This document shows positions 46,916-58,568 of a DNA stretch of 64,000 bases, piece by piece (position 1 is the first letter of the stretch; each line of letters begins with the position of its first letter). The notes under the pieces were generated by a model. The model made no database searches and was not told where the DNA came from. It saw only the letters and a program-made list of their open reading frames with translations. The position numbers were made by a program, and so were the translations under genes. Origin of the DNA: Siderastrea radians (lineage: Eukaryota; Cnidaria; Anthozoa; Scleractinia; Rhizangiidae); contig OZ024890.1 of NCBI GenBank assembly GCA_964017195.1, positions 23,373,201-23,437,200 of the forward strand. Reading direction: 5' to 3'.

Positions 46916-47310
46916 TCACTTTTTACACATAAATGGCTTTACGTGATCACAAGGAGCATCGTTCCAGCGGCCAACATTTTGGGAACTATGGCCAAACATC
47001 ACTATGCACTGCTCGTTGTTTCCACCATTTGGTTCACCAGAATTCCAGGCCGTGTATGCGCCCCAGGGTTTACCGTCCTCCCAGACCCACACTCCGTCGG
47101 TGGCCATGTCATTTCCTCCTATCCAGAAGTTAGCCCCGTCTGCAGGCATGACTGACAGTGCAAAGTCTCTCTCTGCCTGTGAATGAGTTGTTACTAAATA
47201 GGCACCCAGGTTACTACAATATGTTTTGGCGTCTGACCAAGTCTTTTGAGTCTGGAAAAACTTGTAGCAATGGCTGTTGAACATCTTCCACCCGTCGTTT
47301 AGATTGCAAC
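46916..47310 (-). CDS. C-type lectin domain exon, C-terminal (3' terminal exon)
   Basis: The exon begins after a pyrimidine-rich CAG acceptor just above 47310, in phase 1, and runs 131 codons to a TGA at 46918-46916. It encodes one complete C-type lectin-like domain: CNLNDGWKMFNSHCYKF start, WSDAKTYC, FWIGGND, an EPN carbohydrate motif, and WNDAPC followed by a final MCKK. Six cysteines are in the long-form pattern. EPN plus WND is the calcium-binding set of mannose-type lectins, so sugar binding is likely. The open frame continues upstream of 47310 into the intron, but that part has no domain and the acceptor gives the clean domain edge. The next exon upstream is the similar CTLD at 47999-48379. 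Probably secreted or extracellular; no membrane segment follows. Confidence 0.88.
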
Positions 47311-47479
47311 CTGGACAGATGAAGTTGAAAGTTGGAAACTTGAACAATATGTCAAAGATTCCCGTTGACACACTAAATATGTCGTCTAATACCATCAGCA
47401 CAATGTTGATCCCTTTTTCATGATAACGCCGGCATTCTTGGTTAAGTGGGGACACGTCATTTAACTATATCTGTATGTA

Positions 47480-47993
47480 TGATCACCATAACGGAATCAT
47501 ATTCGTGATTAAGAAAGGAGGAAGCCCGCTGTAACGAAGTCTCCGCGCGGTATAACAAACGAAATTCTTCAGCTCGGCCAACGATATGGGGTGGAATCCG
47601 GGAATAACAAAATGCCCGATATCACGAACACTACCAAGAAACCCCGACTTAAAAATTTACCCTAATATAACAAACAAAAGTCATCACGCAACTGAAGTTA
47701 AATGCGTAACAGATCAACAGAGATACATGCAGAACCTAAATCACGAATTTTTATTTAATCGTTCAACCTGGATAGTAGTTGGACAATAAACCGATAAGTG
47801 TTCCAACATAAAATTCTTTGATATTTACGGTAAAGTAATTCATGGTTGTTAGCGAAACCCAGCTACAACGAAGATTTTGTTGGTTTCCCCACAAATTCGT
47901 ATAACGGGCTTTCCTTTATAAAGGACCCCATTTAATATAACGAACACATTTTGCTAGTGCCTTGGCCGTTTGTTATGTCGGGATTCCACTGTA
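47480..47993. mobile_element. Pogo/Tigger-like MITE in the intron between the two lectin exons
   Basis: The right end, read on the minus strand, is CAGTGGAATCCCGACATAAC preceded by TA (47992-47993), the usual start of pogo/Tigger-type mariner elements (TA target, CAGTGGAA...CGNNATAAC). Similar ATAAC/GTTAT strings recur through the element. The left end is degraded and I only estimate it at about 47480. It occupies most of the 688-base intron. Confidence 0.6.
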
Positions 47994-47998
47994 CATAC

Positions 47999-48379
47999 CT
48001 TTTTGGCAAATGGATGGAAATGCAGATGTACAAGCTACATCGTTCCAGAGGCCATCACCATACATCTCTAAGCAGTGTTCGTTACTATTGGCGTTATTAG
48101 GTTCACCAGACTTCCAGGCAGTATACACGCCCCAGGGTTTTCCGTCCTCCCAGGCCCAGACTCCCTCCGTAGCTATGTCGCTTCCTCCCATCCATACGTT
48201 ACTTACGCCTGCAGGGATGACTGAAAGCGCGAAGTCTCTTTCTTCATTGGAATGAATTGTTACCAAAAAAGAACCTAGAGTGTCGCAGTTCGCTTTAGAG
48301 TTTTGCCAAGTTTTTGAATCTTGGATATACTTGTAACAATGGTCAATAAAATCTTTCCATCCATCGTTGGTGTTGCAAC
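47999..48379 (-). CDS. C-type lectin domain exon, upstream copy
   Basis: The exon runs from a CAG acceptor (first exon base 48379, phase 1) to a GTATGT donor (last exon base 47999, phase 1): 381 bases, 126 full codons. Residues start CNTNDGWKDFIDHCYKY and include WQNSKANC, VWMGGSD, EPN, and WNDVACTSAFPSIC: a complete calcium-type CTLD with six cysteines. It is clearly a tandem duplicate of the terminal exon at 46916-47310 (same GVWxWEDGKPWG core). The symmetric 1-1 phase makes it a shuffling module that reads into the next exon with a Gly codon. A transposon end lies immediately after the donor. No start codon is present, so further exons must lie to the right; the two EGF exons at 59.6 and 62.0 kb are candidates. 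Confidence 0.88.
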
Positions 48380-48522
48380 CTGTGAGGTTAATTAAAGGTC
48401 AAATATACTCTTTCTTAGAACTTAGACTAAAAGTTCTTTAAACGTGTTGGGAACTTGAGGCTAAAATGTTTTTAAAACGCTCTCATATTATGGTTGATAA
48501 AACCAGTTTCATCAATCGTTTT
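48380..48522. other. Intron sequence upstream of the lectin exon
   Basis: Intronic. A short string (ATACTCTTTCTTA near 48403) resembles one beyond the far end of the foldback (53726 onward), which may be a remnant of the pre-insertion site. Confidence 0.3.
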
Positions 48523-51500
48523 AAGAGGCTGTCTCTGTAAAAACCACCCACTCAATTTCGCGTCAAAAATTAGTTTGCCTGAAACTCTGCCAACAGAAAG
48601 GCTTTACCGACGCTAGAACTAAAACAGGTTTGGTTTGGTTCAAAATGATTTTCTGGCCGCGCTGGGAGCTGTTAAACATTTTGTCCCATCTGGGCCCGAT
48701 TCAACGTCTCGAAAATTAAAAATTAGGCATTTTTTGTGGCGTTGTAAAATTTTCGGTTCGCGTCATCTAGCAATGAATTTTACGTCATTTTGCTCATAAG
48801 CCTTTCTAGTTTTCTAAATGAGAAACAATTTTCTTCTCTATTTAACCTGAAAGGCGAAATCAATCGTCATATGAGCCCTACCAATCGCCATCCGAACGAA
48901 GGCTGAAAATACCCTTGATTTGGAAGCTTATTTTTATAATCTGGGACTTAGTTGACAGCTCTAGCTTGCCTAGCGGAAAAGTGTAATCCTTTATCGGCAC
49001 ACATATGCAAAAATCCCTGTACGATTTCAGTATTTCAAAAGTTATGACCGTTTGTATCAGCACATTTGCCCACATTTGCGATTTTTCAGCCTAATGCTAA
49101 TCGACACTTTTCGATCAGATTTTGTCATAAATACAGCTCACCTGCCTCGCAGCTCGGGCTTATTTCCAACTTCAGCCAATTTTCAGTTCCTGAGATAGCT
49201 CAATTCTACGACAGATCCTGTAAATAGATGGGTATTGCCTTCGAAGATTGAGCACGGCCTCTGCCGTGTCGCTTGTTAGCGAACCAAAACTCGAAACCGT
49301 GGCCACGTCTCCCGCTAGAAATAGGCGATTAAAACATCGATTTGTAGCCAAATTTCCTCGAGAATCGGACAATAAACTATCCAACTTTGGTATTTAGGAA
49401 GATAATCGAGAACTGAGGGCTTAAATCTCGAAGAAATCTTTCCGCTAAATCGCCGAAAGCTGATGAAACATCGTCGACTTGGGTCGCGATGCTGCTTTCG
49501 CGAAGGTCCGCATAAATGGGGAAACCGCTGATTGCTTCAGGATGCTAACCGTTTTTTTTTTTTTTTTCATAAATGGAAACCCGCAAAAATTTCATACCAA
49601 ACCGTAATTACTAGATTAATTAAACCTTGGAATTCCCTAGTACTTTCAGTATATAGTAGTAAATATCCACGCGTTTTATAAAATTGCGTTACCTGTATAT
49701 TTGCGTGACTACTTGTTGAAAGAGGATACTCCAGGTAAACGCTAGGTCTATGTTAGGGCTTCCCCGTTTAGCTTTCATTTTTCAGTATTTTGATCCCCAT
49801 AAGGTTCAAAAACCCTCCAGAAAGTTGTTGCATACGATAATATACTACAGTCGCCACTTCTCTCATAGAATATCGCGACCTTAAATATCCTTATTTAATG
49901 CGAAAAAAACTCACCGTTTCTTAAGACGGCGCCAAGGCCCCACAAGGCCTGGCCCGTCTAATAAGATTGCTAATGTTCAAAACTATTTTATCTGTTTTTA
50001 TTGGGTGTTCCGAAAAGGCAGGGTCGGGGTGCGGGGTGCGGGGTGCGGGGTGCGGGGTCAAAAAAAACGAAAAATAAAATAATAATAATAATAATAATAA
50101 TAATTATAATAATAACAACAAAACATCCGAAATAAAAAGGAAAAAAGAAAATAGTTAAATACTTTAAAATATAATGAAAATACAAGAAAAATATAAAAAT
50201 AAAGCAAGAATTTGACTCTCTTGACGTTCTAGTGAACCAATAAATAAACAACGAGAAATTTATCATTTTACAATGATCATATGGTCTGTGTGGAACACTT
50301 TTTTGCCGTAATTTGATTTTATTTCAATATTTTTTGCATTATTCACTTCAGTTTGTTTGTGATAAAAATATATACAAACGTTTTTTGCACATAGCGATAT
50401 TTATATTGCAACCAAAATGCAACTGAACGGTATATCGTCCTGCAGCGATCGGAACCCGACTTGCACTTCCCAAGATGTTATGTTGATTTCATGCAAGAAA
50501 ATAAAATCTGGCACTATTCTAAGCTCATTGCATGAAAACTGGAGGAACTATTGGTACTCGAGGAGATGCAGCTATGCCTGTACAAAACAAGGCATTAAGA
50601 AGATTATTCTTTCCGCGGTTCTTGCGTGAGCAGAACAGCCGATACCAGGTTTCAAAGCGAAATTAAGCGACAATTAACCCGGGATAATTTCGAGAAAAAA
50701 AAAGTTTTGAAAAAGAATTCAAATCACTTAAATAGTAAGTTAAAGACAAATTCTGTATATCCAGGGAATAACACACAAAAACCTCAAAAAAAAAAAAAAA
50801 GAAAAGGATTTCGCTGTCCAAAGTTCAAGAGATTTATAGCATAGTGAAAAGTGGTGTATACATTTTTATAATAGACTGACCAAAAGACATTTATAGATGT
50901 GCAAAGTTCAAGATATTAGCACAGTGAACAGTGATGTGTACATTGGATAATAGACTGACCGAATGATATTACAGATGAGGACTGTTGTGACTTTGAAACA
51001 AAATGAGATTTCGTGACTTTCAAAACAAACATATACCGGGTACTACAACAATAAGCTGAGCACGCGGTTTGTTCTGTAGACGCAGTTTAAGAAATATATC
51101 CGGCAAGCTAGCGAAATAAAATTCATGCAAGGCTTTTAGTCACTAAAACAAATTCCTGCAGTATAAAATTGCCCACCCCAACCCCACCCGCACACCCACC
51201 TGTCAGCTGCGGTTCGTTTTGTTCACAGAAGCGGTGAAGTGCATCCGAAATGAAATGAAATTTAAAAAAAAAGAAAAAACAGGGAGTGAAAAAAGATTGT
51301 TCCAAACAGACCTCACGGTTATTGCAAATGATTATTACAATTTCTTGTTATTTATTCATTGGTTCGCGTGACAGTTAAATATTCAATTCTCGCTTTATTT
51401 TTGTGTTTTTTTTTTGTTTTTTTTTGCATTTCTTAATTGTCTTTTTAAGTATTTAGCCGTTTTTGTTTCCTTTTTATTTCGGATGTTTTAAATTTTGTTG

Positions 51501-53698
51501 TTGTTGTTATTATTATTATTTTTATTTTTTCAGTTTTGTTGACCCCGCAGTCCGCACCTCGCAGTCCGCACCCCGAACCCCGCGTTTTCGGAACACCCGT
51601 TTTTATTCAGGGTCCCATATGCTTTACTTTGTGCATATAATATAATTTTACAGGTATTCTTATCATTAGCAGTCGTATTAGAAAGGCCAGGCCTTGGGGG
51701 TCTTAGCGTCGTCTTAAGAAATGCGAAAGTTTTTTCGTAGCAGGCGATATTCTATGGGAGAAGGGAGAGAAGAAGGCTTATGTTTGGACCCTGGTTTTCT
51801 TGGGGATATTGCTAGCTTATTGCAATCCATCCACTAGCACTTATACTTGGAGGTCTTAGGGGACCCTAGAAAGAGTTTTTCATTCGATCAAAAACTACAC
51901 TAGCCTGTTCCAGGCGTTCAGATAGTGGAGCGCGAGCGAAAAATAGAGCGAGCGAAAGAGCGGGAAAAAACGAGGGGAGACTTTCAAAAAATGGCGACTT
52001 TAGTATATTATCGTGTGCAACAACTTTCTAGAGGGTTTTGAACCTTATGGGGATCAAAATACTGAAAGCTGAAAACTAAACGGGGAAGCCCTAACATAGA
52101 CTCGATTGCAAATGGACTGGAAATTGGAAGGCTCAAAGCAACGAAATAATTGTACGAGGACAGAATTAAACACTCTTCTAAAAGAGAAAGCACATCTGAA
52201 TGTTGGAAACTGAAACATAAGGTATACATTCTGTACATTTGAAGACTTTTCTTGATAAAAACAGGAAGCAAATTACACGTGTAATAATGAATTTATTTTG
52301 TTATGATCGTGCATTTGTCGTCTGTCATTAACTTCAAACATCCCACGCATTTGAAGTCTAGGCCATTTAAAGAGAGAACAAAAACGCTAGAATCAGCACT
52401 GCGTTAACTTTGTCGAATCAAAACATTTTGCATAAAAAAAGACTTAAACAAAATGCAAAATATTTCTTTTTCAAGGGAACCTTTTTCCCCTAGCGTTTAC
52501 CTGGAGTATCCCCTTTCAACAAGTAGTCACGCAAATATACAGGTAACGCAATTTTATTGAACGCATAGATATTTATGACTAAATTGCAAAATAATATTTG
52601 GTATGAAACGTATGGTATGAAATACTGTTTGGTATGAAATTTTTGTGGGTTTCCATTTTTGACAAAAGAGCGGTTAGAATTCTGAAGCAATCAGCGGTTT
52701 CCCCATTTATGCGGACCTTCGCGAAAGCAGCATCGCAACACAAGTCGACGATGTTTCATCAGCTTTCGGCGATTTAGCGGAAAGATTTCTTCGAGATTTA
52801 AGCCCTCAGTTCTCGATTATCTTCCTAAAAACAAAGTTGGATGGTGTATTGTCCGATTCTCGAGGAAATTTGGCTACAAATCGATGTTTTAATCGCCTAT
52901 TTCTAGCGGGAGACGTGGCCACGGTTTCGAGTTTTGGTTCGCTAACAAGCGACACGGCAGAGGCCGTGCTCAATCTTCGAAGGCAATACCCAGCTATTTA
53001 CAGGATCTGTCGTGGAATTGAGCTATCTCAGGAACTGAAAAATGGCTGAAGTTGGAAATAAGCCTGAGCTGCGAGGCAGGTGAGCTGTATTTATGACAAA
53101 AGCTGATCGAAATGTGTCGATTTGCATTAGGCTGAAAAATCGCAAATGTGGGCAAATGTGCTGATACAAACGGTCATAACTTTTGAAATACTGAAATCGT
53201 ACAGGGATTTTTGCATATGTGTGCCGATAAAGGATTACACTTTTCCGCTATGTAAGCTAGAGCTGTCAACTAAGTCCCAGATTATAAAAATAAGCTTCCA
53301 AATCAAGGGTATTTTCAGCCTTCGTTCGGGTGGCGATTGGTAGGGCTCATATAACGATAGATTTCGCCTTTCAGGTTAAACAGAGAAGAAAATTGTTTCT
53401 CATTTAGAAAACTAGAAAGGCTTATGAGCAAAATGACGTAAAATTCATTGCTACATGACGCGAACCGAAAATTTTACAACGCCACAAAAAATGCCTAATT
53501 TTTAATTTTCGAGACGTTGAATCGGGCCCAGATGGGACAAAATGTTTAACAGCTCCCTGCGCGGCCAGAAAATCATTTTGAACCAAACCAAACCTGTTTT
53601 AGTTCTAGCCTCGGTAAAGTCTTTCTGTTGGCAGAGTTTCAGGCAAACTTATTTTTGACGCGAAATTGAGTGGGTGGTTTTTACAGAGACAGCCTCTT
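48523..53698. mobile_element. 5.2-kb foldback element with arms of about 1.8-2.4 kb
   Basis: AAGAGGCTGTCTCTGTAAAA at 48523 is inverted at the right end up to 53698. Coordinates pair to a constant sum of 102,221 from the ends to about 49384/52837, i.e. no net indel for over 850 bases. Pairing continues, with indels, to about 50305 on the left and 51297 on the right, leaving a loop of about 1 kb. The right arm has extra insertions (about 52102-52489 and a half MITE at 51901-51985). Each arm carries the same roughly 125-codon open stretch (see 52690-53049). A G-rich minisatellite (GGGGTGC) lies at 50020-50059. No transposase is recognised in the loop. It sits inside the lectin locus. Confidence 0.85.
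52690..53049 (+). other. Open frame inside the foldback arm, mirrored in the other arm (uncharacterised)
   Basis: The right arm has an open frame of about 120 codons without a convincing ATG, reading FPIYADLRESSIATQVDDVS, later LSDSRGNLATNRCFNRLFLA, and ending IELSQELKNG before a stop. The composition looks protein-like rather than random. The left arm (49172-49540, minus strand) has the same sequence with a one-base indel and a stop, splitting it. I do not recognise the family. It could be a captured host exon or a transposon protein remnant. Confidence 0.35.
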
Positions 53699-54409
53699 CA
53701 GTATTGCAAGTTAGTTAAAAGTTCAATACACTCTTTCTTAAGAACTGAGATATCATGTTGCATTTACTTGTGAAATGAAGTTAAAAATTCTAATACAGAG
53801 AGTACATCATAAATTTGTTTAATAGTATCGAATTTCTTAACAACAAAAATGTAAACCATTGCCTTTGATGTGATACATGTGCCTTCCATTTTTCAAACAA
53901 ATAAAAGAATTAAAGTTCTTAAGAAAATGTGAGCCTCTGGCACATTGTTGGTACGTTCTTTTTATGAAGCGAGAGTGAATCCAATTGAAACTCAGATACT
54001 AGTTATCATATGGCTCAATCAGTTTGTGTATGCATGTCTCTACTTCTGCAAACTGTGGCGAAAAATGATTTTGAACGTCCCTTTTGTAATCTCTTGTTAT
54101 TTGACATTGATCATCAATTGTTTTTTTATCAATAATTGTTTTCACTAATGAGCTGAAGACATTCCCCTGCCTTCGTGGAATAATCAGTTAACGGCAAACT
54201 GGGCCCTCACGGCTGACTCAGGCGGTTTTTTTCAATAGATGAAAATTAGAATTGAAAGAATATACCTTCAGCTCTTTCAATATGTAGTTTGCTAAAAAAT
54301 AAAGCTCCGTAGTGAAGCTAACACTGGTAAATTTAACCTCCGACTTCTAGCACGACATTCCAACATTCCAATCCAGTCCAGATGAACTGCTGGCATAATG
54401 TCTGCTCTA
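53699..54409. other. No gene recognised
   Basis: AT-rich sequence, likely intron of the lectin/EGF locus if that is a single gene. Confidence 0.35.
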
Positions 54410-54905
54410 ACGCTGATTTTCGCACCGACTTGCCGTGAATGTGTGATAGTTTTATTAAAAGGCTCCTGCCCCATTTCATTGTGTTTTATTTTATGTCTTG
54501 TTTTGATATTTTGAAGTGGAAAGCCTTCCTGATAAAACCTACCGTTTGTTCAATTTCAATGATCGACGTGACGATCGAGGAAAAAAATTAATTGTAAACA
54601 CAACGCTTTATGCTTAAATTTCCATTTCTGCACACTTTCTTCAAACAATTTTGACTTGTGTTAGACGACGCTGTTGGTGATGCTTGTTGGTGACGATGTT
54701 GGAATTTCTGCTTAATTTAAATTCGCTGCCAAGTGATTTTTCTGGTCCATTTTTCTCGTCGGGTTGCTCGCGAGGAAAAAACTTTCAGCTCACTTTGTTG
54801 TTGAGTGTTCATTGACCATATTTGTCGCAGCAGGTATATGAGCTGATAGCCTAGCTCCGTTCAGCCAATCAAAATGCTAGAAATCCAATATACCTAGTCC
54901 AGTTT
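54410..54905. repeat. Partial copy of the element at 29461-31345
   Basis: This aligns with 30303-30490 and then 31160-31345, skipping about 670 bases. It ends at the same right terminus (AATATACCTAGTCCAG), followed by an AT-dinucleotide-rich tract to about 54960. A 5'-truncated or internally deleted member of that family. Confidence 0.7.
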
Positions 54906-54985
54906 TTAATAAATATATAATATATATATAATATATATGTTAATATATATGTTGGCAGATATATGTTGGCAGATAATGTTGCTCA

Positions 54986-57430
54986 TTGGTAGAATGTAAC
55001 GTGACAGGCCAAACACGACTTCCGCTAGTCGCTGAAGTTATCCTTACCTTAAAAATAGAGCTTTCCCAAGTACATTCGTAACTGCTGCAAATCATAGTTC
55101 CCTCTACTAACTATGTGCAAATTTAATAAATGGTCGTTAAAAAAACCGTTTGCGATTTACAAACAGACCGTCACAGGAGGGTCAAATAACAAAGTAACCA
55201 CTGTCAGAATTGCTAAGCACAATATAATTCAGCTGCTGGATGCTGTTGGATGCTGGATGCTGTTGGATGCTGGTGACGCCACAAGACAATGGAGGTGCAA
55301 TGTTTTAACTCCAAGCGGTGATTCAAATTCTAGAATCACAACCATGAAAGTGGAATTAAAACGTCAGCGCAAGAATCCGTAGCTTCCATGTGATCAAAGG
55401 AGACTGTAACAGTCTCAGCATAACTTGAATCCTTTAGACACTTTATACGAGACTGTATAGGGAGACTACACTTGTACAGCGCCGCAAATGATCCCGAGAC
55501 CGCAAATGATCCCCGACCGCAAATGATCCCCAAATTGGACCGCAAATAATCCCAGGGCCACAAATGATCCCGCCACAGCGGACCGCAAATGATCCCGCTG
55601 AAAAAATTTGGAATGGCGTGGAGTTTCAGTGAAGGTGAATATACTGGAAGGTGAAAGTACTGACCAAAATAAATCGAAAAACAGGAAAATTTCTTTTTGA
55701 TCGAGATCAGTGAAATAAAACATTTAAAAGGCTCTAGACCACAGTGGCATAGAAGGCAAACATAATTATGTTTAAAAAATATATTTTAAACATGTATACA
55801 CAGATCGCATGGATGACCGACCGATGGTCGACGGAGACCGCGACAGTCGAGAAAGCCATGGGTTTCCAGGGCACGGTGATTGACATCTGGCTTTGAAATC
55901 AAAGGTCACTAAACAATGTGTGAGAAGGTCACTAGACCATGGAGGCAGTGTCCTGTTCGCTTGCGATCGCGCTTGTACAAATTGCTAAACTGGTCTCCAA
56001 TTTGAATACTCTCGTCTTTTCATTGGCGTTTTTTGTTGGCGTTAATGCTGGTGGAGGTGACAAAGACCAGAAAATGAAAGTGATAAGAAAACGGAGCTAG
56101 GTGTGGATCTTGCCTTTTGTACGTGTGGCGGAAATGCCTTCGGTATTATCCTTGGCAGCCAATGCTTTTTATTGGTAACTATTTGAGTTGTCACGCAACC
56201 TGTCAAATGTGCATAACTTGTGCATCGAGCTGGTTATACCCACCTGAGAAATCAGAAAAGTATTCTATAATTGTAAATTTGAGTGTTGAAGTGAACCCAC
56301 TGATTTTTCCACTGAGCATTGCTCTAGAAAGGAAACGTTAACCCGCTCGAGATAAAGAAATATATATATATTTGTAGCTGGCTGGTAAAATCAGTTAACA
56401 TGAGCGGTTGCAAATTTTCTCGTGACTAGCGCTCGTACTACTTGTACATGTATAAGAAAGCATTCTGTTATTCTGTTAACAGATCGTAAAGAAAATACAC
56501 AAATTAAACCAGGTATATTTACAACCTGCAAGCTAAACCAAAGGTACAAAAACAATTGCGATTTTATAGGACTACACAGTAACATTTTATTTATTTATTT
56601 CATTTTTTTTGGGCCTCGAAATAAAATATCTAAATCATGATTTATGGGGCTAAAACGTGCTTTGAGGAATAATAAAGACAAAAGTTCCAGTATCCACATT
56701 ATTCCGTTGACATCACCATACCTCTGTCCACGCCATTCCAGAGTCCACGCCTTTACAATGTCATCGCCGTTCTGTTGTCCACTCCATTCCTATTATTTAG
56801 CGGGATCATTTTGCGGTCCGCAGTGGGAATCATTTGCGGTTCTGGGATCATTTGTGGTCCAATTTGGGGATCATTTGCGGTCGGGGATCATTTGCGGTCT
56901 CGGGATCATTTGCGGCGCTGTAGACTGTAACAGTCTCAGCATAACTTGAATCCTTTAGACACTTTATACGAGACTGTATAGGGAGACTGTAACAGTCTCA
57001 GCATAACTTGAATCCTTTAGACACTTTATACGACGTCCGTGACAAGAATGGTAACATTTTTTGCACATAACCGCGAGCAAACATCAAAACACGGACTTAG
57101 AAACTCGCGGATTCTTTCAGAAGACATCACTCCTTAAAGCGGCTTTAAGGAATGTTGCAATTAAACTGAGCCCCAAAACCTAACTTATTGCCAAAGAGCT
57201 AGCGCACGCGATGGCACAGCGATTTTAAAAGGCTCTAAGAACGTAACGTAAAACCCTCCAAACAGTATCACAGCTTGAGAGTGCCCTCTCTTGATCAATA
57301 GGTCAACCACACAATTTACCGGGACAAAGCCGTTGCAAATGTACCTGGGAAAGCTCTAGTTGTTAGACAAGCATAAATTCAGCGACTAGCGGAAGTCGTG
57401 TTTGGCCTGCTCACTTTACATACTACCAAC
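54986..57430. mobile_element. Outer inverted-repeat element (about 2.4 kb) hosting a second element
   Basis: The left terminus TTGGTAGAATGTAACGTGA and then CAGGCCAAACACGACTTCCG (with CTAGTCGCTGAA) is inverted at the right end up to 57430. Pairing extends about 105 bases, including GAGCTTTCCCARGTACATT. Inside are a 62-base minisatellite (GTAACAGTCTCAGCATAACT units at 56927 and 56989, with another near 55407) and the inner element at 55477-56920. No transposase seen. Confidence 0.75.
55477..56920. mobile_element. Inner inverted-repeat element with subterminal ACCGCAAATGATCCC arrays
   Basis: About 130 bases at each end are inverted copies starting CAGCGCCGCAAATGATCCC, flanked by TA on both sides (55475-55476 and 56921-56922), consistent with a TA target duplication. 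Each terminus holds six variants of a 15-base unit ACCGCAAATGATCCC, typical of subterminal transposase-binding arrays. The core is AT-rich with no recognisable protein. It inserted into the minisatellite of the outer element. Confidence 0.8.
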
Positions 57431-57594
57431 GCGACTTGAGTTTCATAACTTGCTCCGGGAGGACCTGACACCTGAAAATAAAATGGGGGCCCGACAAAGC
57501 GGCGCAGAATAGAAAGGATAGCTTTATTTTCATGACTATGAAACCATAAATGCGTAAAAGTATCCTTTTTCTTTGATTCTGTAAAAGTTTTAGT
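57431..57594. other. Spacer, no feature recognised
   Basis: Short non-coding sequence between the nested elements and the GATCC repeat. Confidence 0.4.
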
Positions 57595-57680
57595 CGATCC
57601 GGGCCGATCCGGGTTGATCCGGGTTGATCCGAGTCGATCCGACCCGGATCAAGCGATCCGAGTTGATCCGGTCCCGGTTT
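57595..57680. repeat. GATCCGGGTT-type minisatellite
   Basis: About eight imperfect 10-base units (GATCCGGGTT, GATCCGAGTC and similar) stand end to end. They directly abut the 3' end of the Penelope-like relic and may have arisen at its junction. Confidence 0.8.
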
Positions 57681-57685
57681 TGTAC

Positions 57686-58507
57686 CTGCCTGTTATATGG
57701 GGCAGTTTGCTTTAAAATTTTCCAAGTGACTTTGAACTTCGACTTATTGTCTTTCAAATGCCAGATGTGTTTACTTAGCTCGGTGCTGAACCTTTTGTTT
57801 GAATTGGAAAATGATGTTTTATGGTATCTGGTCTTAAAAGAATTTTCAGTTAGCCCGACGTAGCGTTTGGGGAGGGTTGTTGTCGTCTGTCGTGACGGTC
57901 GCTTGGTAGATAACCGATTCCTTGAGGCAATTTCCATCCATAGGACACTCAGCTGGTTTTCTGCAGTTGCACGATTTAGGCGGCACGATCTTTGAGTGCA
58001 AAATGGATTTATTATGGCCGTCGATGTTCTGTTTTAGGTTGGACATGCAGCTGTAGCTGATCTTAACTGTGTTACGGTTGAAGATCTTATGTAACACATG
58101 CTCCTTGGGGATCGGAATTCTTCGTCAATGATCTTGAGAAAGGTTCCACCGACGTTGGTGGCTACATTTTTTATGTAAGGGGGGTTGCACCAAATTATCT
58201 CCCTCTTTCGATTCTTTCTTCCAGGGCTTGCGGGCTGGATTGGCGTTTGGGGTGAAAAGGTAAGATGATGTGTGTATCCGCTGTTGTTGAGGGCTTTCTG
58301 GTAGATTGGCGCTGCTTTATTGAAAGATTCTTCATCATAAGAAATCTCAGACAGAAATCTATGCCTCTGGGAGAAGTACTGTATCTGCTTTATTATTTGT
58401 AAACCTGAGTAAGGCTCTCTGAACAAACGAAATGAACTGATAACTTCATGTAGACGCGCGAACAAATTCCTCCTGAAAATGCTAAATTTTGAAGCTTCTC
58501 TTGTCAC
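57686..58507 (-). pseudogene. Penelope-like retroelement fragment: RT C-terminus plus GIY-YIG endonuclease
   Basis: Three overlapping minus-strand frames join as one damaged protein. The first (58507 to about 58115) reads EISYDEESFNKAAPIYQKAL, then REIIWCNPPYIKNVATNVG, matching the end of the Penelope RT. The second (about 58097-57900) has HKIFNRNTVKISYSCMSN, a CNCRKPAECPMDGNC cysteine linker and the start of a GIY-YIG domain (ESVIYQATV). The third (about 57890-57690) continues it: RYVGLTENSFKTRYHKTSF, then ELSKHIWHLKD and WKIL. Two frameshifts separate the frames, the N-terminal RT is missing and the C-terminal Cys motif is replaced by the GATCCGGGTT repeat. A dead, 5'-truncated copy. Confidence 0.85.
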
Positions 58508-58568
58508 GCAATAATAACAGAGTTTATTTATAATTTTTCACTTTCTGTTGTTTTGTAGAGTTTTACTA

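Noticed and set aside
47311..47455. N-terminal extension of the terminal lectin exon (reading NIVLMVLDDIFSVSTG)
   Set aside because: It resembles no domain. A good acceptor at 47310 marks the usual CTLD edge, and the sister exon has the same edge at 48379.
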